Assembly: GCA_023392115.1 (NCBI GenBank)
Contig: JAEVZT010000461.1
Location: 1 to 18,933 of the forward strand
Length of the DNA stretch: 18,933 nt
From: Chloroflexota bacterium
GTDB lineage: Bacteria > Chloroflexota > Anaerolineae > Aggregatilineales > Phototrophicaceae
Reading direction: 5' to 3'
The notes below the pieces were generated by a model that made no database searches, was not told the origin of the DNA, and was given only the letters and a program-made list of their open reading frames with translations. Shown here piece by piece: positions 14,946 to 18,933 of this stretch; position 1 is the stretch's first letter, and every line of letters begins with the position of its first letter. Both the position numbers and the translations under genes were made by a program.

Positions 14946-15236
14946 AATGATCCCCCGAAAGTACTAGTCGATGTTCATGCCACCTAAACACGCTACAAAC
15001 AGCACTTCATGAGCTGTCAGCAGCTATTTTAACAGATTATAAAGGCTTTCTACAGAGCAAGTACGCTTCATAGTGATCAACCGACAGAATTGAGAACTTT
15101 ATGATCGAGTTATCCAGCCCAAGAAAATTCACAAAGAATTCATTCGCTGTCTCAATCTGTAACAGTCCTGTCGTGATATTGTGTTTTTGTGTACTCACCA
15201 CCGTATATCGAGATGCGAGCGGGCACGAGTTTTCGT
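14946..15236. other. AT-rich intergenic region with weak divergent promoter elements
   Basis: This roughly 290-bp spacer is clearly more AT-rich than its surroundings. Around 15036-15043 it has ATTATAAA, giving TATAAT on the minus strand and TATAAA on the plus strand. On the plus strand CTGTCA (15014-15019) lies 18 nt upstream of TATAAA (15038-15043). These may drive the two flanking divergent genes but are weak matches. I see no RNA gene, repeat or coding frame in it. Confidence 0.35.
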
Positions 15237-15800
15237 ATGATCCAAACAGCAGAACCTACGCAGATCCATGATCAGCTCTACTTTATCGTGCGCGAACACC
15301 TGCACGACCTTGAGCCGTTCTTCAACCACTCCGCCGAGGTTGAACGTCAGGTCATGCGCGTGCTCAGTTGGCTTGACCAGTTGTCACGCATTTGCCGCCA
15401 ATCGCCTGAGAAATCTTCGAAGCAGGAATACCAGTGGGCAGCGGCGACGCTCGACGAGCTGAATGAGTTCTTGCACTTAATGAACCAGACGCTCGACGAT
15501 CGTTTTGAAAAGACCAGCATCGGCACGATCTGGCTGCAAGCGACGACGTGGTGCGCCGCCGCGCGGCGTTCTCTGCTCCACCTGACGCGCGAGGAAATTT
15601 GGGACTGGATGGCACCGTCTGTGCCTGATTGTCTTGAAGAAGTCGGAAACAGTGTCTTTGAAGCCAAATGGGCTGCGCCAGTTCCCATGCGGGATATCGA
15701 AGTACTCTGCCGCAAGCAAGGCGTGCATATTTACGGTGACGTGTTTGAGCCTACCAATCTACCGCGCGGGCTAGCAGTTCGGTTCTCAGTCTTCAGGTAA
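15237..15800 (+). CDS. Hypothetical protein, helical, family not recognised
   Basis: This 187-residue protein has no signal peptide or TM segment. Residues about 10-130 look like a bundle of amphipathic helices (IHDQLYFIVREHLHDLEPFF, VERQVMRVLSWLDQLSRIC, LDELNEFLHLMNQTLDDRF). The C-terminal third is more mixed and ends in a beta-like segment (GVHIYGDVFEP, GLAVRFSVFR). There are four Cys, not in a metal-site pattern. ATG 15237 is chosen because GAG lies 7 nt upstream; ATG 15213 and GTG 15189 extend the frame but lack a usable SD. It precedes the HEAT-repeat gene by 91 bp and may share its transcript. Codon use resembles the neighbouring genes, so it is probably real, but I cannot suggest a function. 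Confidence 0.65.
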   Translation: MIQTAEPTQIHDQLYFIVREHLHDLEPFFNHSAEVERQVMRVLSWLDQLSRICRQSPEKSSKQEYQWAAATLDELNEFLHLMNQTLDDRFEKTSIGTIWLQATTWCAAARRSLLHLTREEIWDWMAPSVPDCLEEVGNSVFEAKWAAPVPMRDIEVLCRKQGVHIYGDVFEPTNLPRGLAVRFSVFR

Positions 15801-15815
15801 GCGCACATTTGTCAC

Positions 15816-15844
15816 TTGCTCTGATAGAAGAAAACACCTACTAT
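15816..15844 (+). promoter_or_regulatory. Weak candidate promoter before the HEAT-repeat gene
   Basis: TTGCTC (15816-15821) and TACTAT (15839-15844) are separated by 17 nt, with the start codon 48 nt further on. The hexamers match the consensus in 3 and 4 positions only. Confidence 0.3.
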
Positions 15845-15891
15845 CAAACTTACAAGCAATAAGAGCAGCGCAACGTCGCAGGGGCAGTAAC

Positions 15892-16494
15892 ATGGTGGCA
15901 ACAAGAGGGGCAGATATGATGCGTGAGTACCGGCATCTCGTGGAAGCGCTCACCTGTGCCGATTCACAGCAGTCTGTTCGCGCCCGCGAGGTACTGCTTG
16001 AGACAGGCAGGTCCGCCGTTCCGTGGTTGCTCAACGCTTTGGCGAATTCCGCGTCGGATCGTGATCGCTGGCGGATGCTGACGGTACTGGCGGAAATTGG
16101 CGATCCCAGCGTCGTGCCGCTGATGATCAAACAGCTCGGCGCGCAGAGCAGCGCGATTCGTGCGCTGGCAGCGCAGTACCTCGGTTCAAGCGGCGACCGC
16201 TCGGCTGTCGAGCCAATGCTGCACCTCCTGTCGAACTCTGACCCCAATTACTCGCCAATCTGGGTGGTCGACGCGCTGGGGAAACTCGGTGACAAGCGCG
16301 CCATCGACCCGCTGATTGCATTCCTACATCGGACACAGTCACCGACCGAGCGGTATACGGCGATAGAGGCGCTGGGACGGCTGGGCGACCCCAAAGCGAT
16401 AGAGCACATCCGCCCATACGCGACCGATCCCGATCACCACGTCCGCGACCGTGTCGAGCGCGCGTTACAGCAGCTCACGGCGATCGCCGGCTAA
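15892..16494 (+). CDS. HEAT-repeat (PBS lyase-like) protein
   Basis: This 200-residue all-helical protein is built of about five HEAT repeats. Clear units are SAVPWLLNALANSASDRDRW, DPSVVPLMIKQLGAQSSAIR, AVEPMLHLLSNSDP with VVDALGKLGDKR, and AIDPLIAFLHRTQSPTERYT with IEALGRLGDPKA. Such solenoids act as protein-protein interaction scaffolds. The bilin-lyase subgroup attaches phycobilins, but no photosynthetic context is seen here, so a general binding role is more likely. AGGGG lies 8 nt before the ATG. It is followed directly by the promoter of the receiver gene (16496), and may or may not work with that signalling protein. No partner can be named. Confidence 0.88.
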   Translation: MVATRGADMMREYRHLVEALTCADSQQSVRAREVLLETGRSAVPWLLNALANSASDRDRWRMLTVLAEIGDPSVVPLMIKQLGAQSSAIRALAAQYLGSSGDRSAVEPMLHLLSNSDPNYSPIWVVDALGKLGDKRAIDPLIAFLHRTQSPTERYTAIEALGRLGDPKAIEHIRPYATDPDHHVRDRVERALQQLTAIAG

Positions 16495-16495
16495 A

Positions 16496-16524
16496 TTGAC
16501 GGTTTTCACAACCTGTTCTACACT
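16496..16524 (+). promoter_or_regulatory. Sigma70-type promoter of the receiver gene
   Basis: TTGACG (16496-16501) is separated by exactly 17 nt from TACACT (16519-16524), 75 bp before the start codon. It begins directly after the HEAT-gene stop codon. The -10 is identical to that of the sugar operon promoter at 8763-8768. Confidence 0.65.
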
Positions 16525-16599
16525 GTAACACGTTACCGATGGTGGAGAAGCAACCCCGGACGCAGCGTGTTTCCTCCATCGGCACGCCGGAGACGTCTG

Positions 16600-17040
16600 A
16601 TGCCCGATGAACACAATGCAACAGCGCTGATTGTCGACGACAATTTCTACAATCGCGACCTCTGCATGATTGCGTTAACCCATGTTGGCTACAAAGTTAC
16701 AGAAGCGGAGAACGGTGAGGAAGCGCTCAAGCTGCTCGAGGCGAATTCGTTTGATCTGCTGATCCTCGATCTGTCGATGCCTGTCCTGTCCGGCGTCGAG
16801 GTCATTCGAAGACTGCGCGCCAAGGACACCCATCAGCGCATGTCAATCCTCGTCATGACGGCAAATCCGCACATGGTGACCAATGAAGTCGAACTGCACG
16901 CCGATTTCGTCATGAACAAGCCGATGAACATTCAAGAGTTTGCGCAGTTGGCACAGCGGCTAGCGAACCGGTCGCACGGCGCGCCACAGGCGACAAAGCC
17001 CGCGGACGGATCACCCGGGCATGGGGATATCAAGCAGTGA
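16600..17040 (+). CDS. Single-domain response regulator (CheY-like receiver)
   Basis: This 146-residue protein is a lone receiver domain without a DNA-binding or enzymatic output domain. It has the acidic pair D13-D14 (ALIVDDN), phosphoacceptor D57 (LLILDLSMPVLSG), T87 (LVMTAN) and K107 (VMNKPMN). After the domain comes a short polar tail of about 25 residues. It would accept phosphate from a histidine kinase and act through protein contacts. ATG 16600 was chosen because GGAG lies 8 nt upstream; the frame is open back to GTG 16567, but that start has no SD. It has its own promoter. Its last 30 bp overlap the convergent HAD gene. A second receiver domain is encoded at the right edge, so the region may form one signalling system. 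Confidence 0.93.
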   Translation: MPDEHNATALIVDDNFYNRDLCMIALTHVGYKVTEAENGEEALKLLEANSFDLLILDLSMPVLSGVEVIRRLRAKDTHQRMSILVMTANPHMVTNEVELHADFVMNKPMNIQEFAQLAQRLANRSHGAPQATKPADGSPGHGDIKQ

Positions 17041-17679
17041 GCGCACCCAGCGGTACGACTTCCCACTGTAGCGCTCGCTGAAACGCCCGTTACGGTCGAC
17101 AATCCAACACGGGAGCCCGCAGGTATCCGCGAATGCCCCATCCGACCACGGGTCATCGCCCACGACGACTGAATTCCCCTCGTTCACTTCTGCATCCGCC
17201 GCCAGCACACAGTCCCACAAACTGCGGTGCGGCTTCGGCTGCGCGCCGGGATACTTCGCAGGCGTGTAAATGCCGGTAAGGTATTCCTCGATTTGGAGCA
17301 GCTTCACGAACTTGAGCGACAAACGGTTGTTCGAGACGACAAACACGCGCCGGTTGAGCGCTTTCAGCCGGTTAAGGAAAGGCAGCGCATCATCGAACAA
17401 CTGCGGACGATAATTCGTCAGAATGTCATTGAACAGGACCGCTTCCAACGACGAGTCCCAGCCCATCGTCTCGAAAAGCTCGTGCAAGATGACCTGCGGC
17501 GCGAAGTCGGCGCTCGCCTTCTCCTGCGCGGCGAGCACGGCTTGCGCGAGCAGCGCATCATCGGCGCGAAGCCTGTATTCACGTATGAGCTTGGGGAACG
17601 CCCACTCAAATGCCCAGCTAATGCTGCCTGTTGCCAGCGTTTCATCAAAGTCGATAAACCAGTTTAGCGGGGTCGTCAT
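17011..17679 (-). CDS. HAD-superfamily hydrolase
   Basis: This 222-residue protein has all four HAD motifs: motif I WFIDFDETLATG (nucleophile D10, acid/base D12), motif II VFVVSNN, motif III Lys in GAQPKPH, and motif IV VVVGDDPWSDGAFA. The alpha-helical cap lies between motifs I and II (about 20-95). It is probably a soluble phosphatase of the subfamily I type (phosphoglycolate phosphatase-like). The substrate cannot be deduced. The start is 13 nt after the stop of the prenyltransferase-like gene, without a clear SD, so translational coupling is likely. Its 3' end runs 30 bp into the end of the convergent receiver gene. A phosphatase next to a prenyl-diphosphate-type enzyme might act on an isoprenoid phosphate, but this is speculation. 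Confidence 0.9.
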   Translation of the reverse strand: MTTPLNWFIDFDETLATGSISWAFEWAFPKLIREYRLRADDALLAQAVLAAQEKASADFAPQVILHELFETMGWDSSLEAVLFNDILTNYRPQLFDDALPFLNRLKALNRRVFVVSNNRLSLKFVKLLQIEEYLTGIYTPAKYPGAQPKPHRSLWDCVLAADAEVNEGNSVVVGDDPWSDGAFADTCGLPCWIVDRNGRFSERYSGKSYRWVRSLLDIPMPG

Positions 17680-17692
17680 CGCGGTTGTCTGT

Positions 17693-18661
17693 CTAGGAAG
17701 TGCCTGACTTGACCGAGCGCGCCAAACCGACGGTTGACGCCGGGTCGCTGCTCAGTGTCATCACCCGCTCGTATTCGGCATCAAGCAGATCGGGCGTTAG
17801 TTTGCCGGAATAGTCGATGTTGGTCGAGCGCAGCCGCTTGCCAAAAGCGAGGTCTTCAAGGACTGTCTGAAACGTCTCGCGCGTGATGAACATCGTCGGA
17901 TAGGGTGTGAAATAAAAGCGTGTTGGACTGCCACACATCAAGGAGATCGGCAGCATAGCGCGCAGTTTGAGGTCGCCGTTGCGATTGGTTCCAAGATAGA
18001 AATGTGGCATGGGGATGGCTGTCCCGTAAACCGCCTGCGCGTAATAGCGGTACAGGACGTCGTGCATGACCTGCATGTTTGGCGCGGTGGCAAGGTCGGC
18101 TTCGAGTTGCGCTGCCGCCGCTTCTCCCATTACGTCGTGCGCCCGCCAGAAAGAGAATAGCGGGATCGGCGCGACTTCCCAGATCAGCTTGCGCCGCCCA
18201 TCTTGATACTGCCATGCTGCGTTGAAACTGGCGCACTCGGCACCGAGCCGGTACATAACCTCACGTTCGGGGAAGTGCAGCAGGGTGTCGATGCCGGCGA
18301 AGTACGGGTCAATTTCGTTGTCGCCATAGAATCTGACCCAATCCTCGTTCATCAACTCCAGCGCCATTCTGCCCGTCAGCGCCGCATACTCCTGTCCGCG
18401 CTCGTTTTCAAATGACTGGTAGGAAAGCACCGGAACAATGAGGTTTTGACCACCAAGATCAAAGAACAACTCCGCTAGATCGCGGGTGCATTCAAGCGCG
18501 TCCTCGAAGTAGTGCCCCAAATCCTCAATTTGTCCGGGGTTTTCAATTTCGCGGTTGTACTTCAGGATGTAGTTCGTTCGCGTGCCGCCGATCGCCAAAA
18601 TACCAGTCAGTCCTTCGGGATAGCGATCGCGCATCCGCGCTGCAAACGAGATCTCATCCAT
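17693..18661 (-). CDS. Rv3378c-like (Z-prenyltransferase-fold diterpene enzyme family) protein
   Basis: This 322-residue protein resembles M. tuberculosis Rv3378c (tuberculosinyl adenosine transferase/diterpene synthase) as I recall its sequence. The Rv3378c region FDGTRRW (D34) corresponds to IGGTRTNY here (residues 24-31). DRGDRY (Y90) corresponds to ERGQEY (Y92). The C-terminal SLYFTVAPSYYMTETT corresponds to RFYFTPYPTMFITRET, and the following PDYSAMSADQLN to IDYSGKLTPDLLD. Lengths are similar (Rv3378c is about 296). The catalytic Asp34 of Rv3378c is Gly25 here, while the Arg of GTR and Tyr92 are kept, so chemistry on a prenyl diphosphate is uncertain. ATG 18661 overlaps the TGA of the upstream receiver gene (TGATG). 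A longer frame to 18823 only reads through that receiver domain. The HAD gene follows after 13 nt. Confidence 0.65.
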   Translation of the reverse strand: MDEISFAARMRDRYPEGLTGILAIGGTRTNYILKYNREIENPGQIEDLGHYFEDALECTRDLAELFFDLGGQNLIVPVLSYQSFENERGQEYAALTGRMALELMNEDWVRFYGDNEIDPYFAGIDTLLHFPEREVMYRLGAECASFNAAWQYQDGRRKLIWEVAPIPLFSFWRAHDVMGEAAAAQLEADLATAPNMQVMHDVLYRYYAQAVYGTAIPMPHFYLGTNRNGDLKLRAMLPISLMCGSPTRFYFTPYPTMFITRETFQTVLEDLAFGKRLRSTNIDYSGKLTPDLLDAEYERVMTLSSDPASTVGLARSVKSGTS

Positions 18662-18933
18662 CAACGCTTCTCTCTCGCATCCATAATCCGAGTCAGATCG
18701 CCGACAAGCGTCATGGCGCTGATCGGCTTGCCGATATAGCCGTCGAAGCCGGCATTGAGGATACGTTCCCGATCCCCATGCATGGTATGTGCGGTGACGG
18801 CGACGACCGGAATATGCCGCCATGCCTCGCGCTCCCGCAGCTTCGCCAGCAAATCAAAGCCGGACATGCCGGGCATCTGAATGTCGATAAGCATCAACGT
18901 CGGAATCTCACTGTCCAGCGTTTCCAGACATTC
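18661..18933 (-). CDS. Response-regulator receiver domain, C-terminal part (5' end outside window)
   Basis: The frame is open to the right edge and ends with TGA at 18661-18663. The 90 visible residues are the second part of a receiver domain: phosphoacceptor Asp in LMLIDIQMPGMSGFDLL, Thr in VVAVTAHTMHG, Lys in DGYIGKPIS, then the last helix. The IDIQMPGMSG/TAHTMHGD style is typical of receiver domains at the C-terminus of hybrid histidine kinases, which this may be; a lone regulator is also possible. No output domain follows. TGATG couples it to the downstream Rv3378c-like gene. The start codon is not in the window. Confidence 0.9.
   Translation of the reverse strand, partial: ECLETLDSEIPTLMLIDIQMPGMSGFDLLAKLREREAWRHIPVVAVTAHTMHGDRERILNAGFDGYIGKPISAMTLVGDLTRIMDAREKR

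Noticed and set aside
18662..18823. N-terminal extension of the Rv3378c-like protein by 54 codons
   Set aside because: The extension overlaps the receiver domain on the same strand in another frame and is low-complexity, rich in Arg and His. The ATG at 18661 with TGATG coupling is a better start.
1..18933. Defence system, prophage, CRISPR array or mobile element
   Set aside because: No nuclease, helicase, transposase, integrase, phage structural gene or regularly spaced direct DNA repeat was found on either strand.

Overview
The window is about 19 kb of GC-rich, densely packed bacterial DNA. The gene content suggests a heterotrophic Chloroflexota (Anaerolineae-like) bacterium: a CUT1 sugar ABC importer with glycoside hydrolases, a DUF5946 protein, a MOCOS-like desulfurase and a HEAT-repeat protein. 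This assignment is an inference from gene families; no rRNA or marker gene is present to prove it. No tRNA, rRNA, CRISPR array, insertion sequence or phage gene was seen.

Region 1 (1-8860) is a carbohydrate uptake and degradation locus. A LacI-family repressor, cut by the left edge, converges tail to tail with a minus-strand operon. The operon runs from a promoter near 8763-8791: secreted solute-binding protein, MalF-type permease, MalG-type permease, GH172/DUF2961 enzyme, GH2 enzyme. No transport ATPase is encoded here, so a shared MsmK/UgpC-type ATPase elsewhere probably energises the importer. Two genes are odd. The MalG-type permease carries about 350 extra residues in its first extracytoplasmic loop, and I read these as six tandem repeats of about 56 residues. 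The GH172 gene is cut by a single in-frame TAG that separates its N-terminal half from the half with both catalytic glutamates.

Region 2 (8842-14468) holds a GH65 sugar phosphorylase on the minus strand with its own hairpin terminator. Divergent from it, on the plus strand, are a MOCOS-like PLP-dependent desulfurase, a secreted cysteine-rich beta-propeller (GH43/GH32/GH130-like) and an XRE-cupin regulator. A perfect 14-bp inverted repeat, each arm containing the palindrome CACTATAGTG, lies just before the propeller gene and looks like a twin operator.

Region 3 (14481-18933) is mixed: a DUF5946 protein, an unrecognised helical protein, a HEAT-repeat protein and a stand-alone response-regulator receiver. 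On the minus strand follows a coupled cluster: a receiver domain (cut by the right edge), a protein resembling Rv3378c of Mycobacterium tuberculosis (a Z-prenyltransferase-fold diterpene enzyme) but lacking its key aspartate, and a HAD hydrolase. The HAD gene overlaps the end of the convergent receiver gene by 30 bp.

A likely economy: oligosaccharide is trimmed outside, imported by the ABC system, and broken down inside by GH172, GH2 and GH65 phosphorolysis, under LacI and possibly XRE-cupin control.
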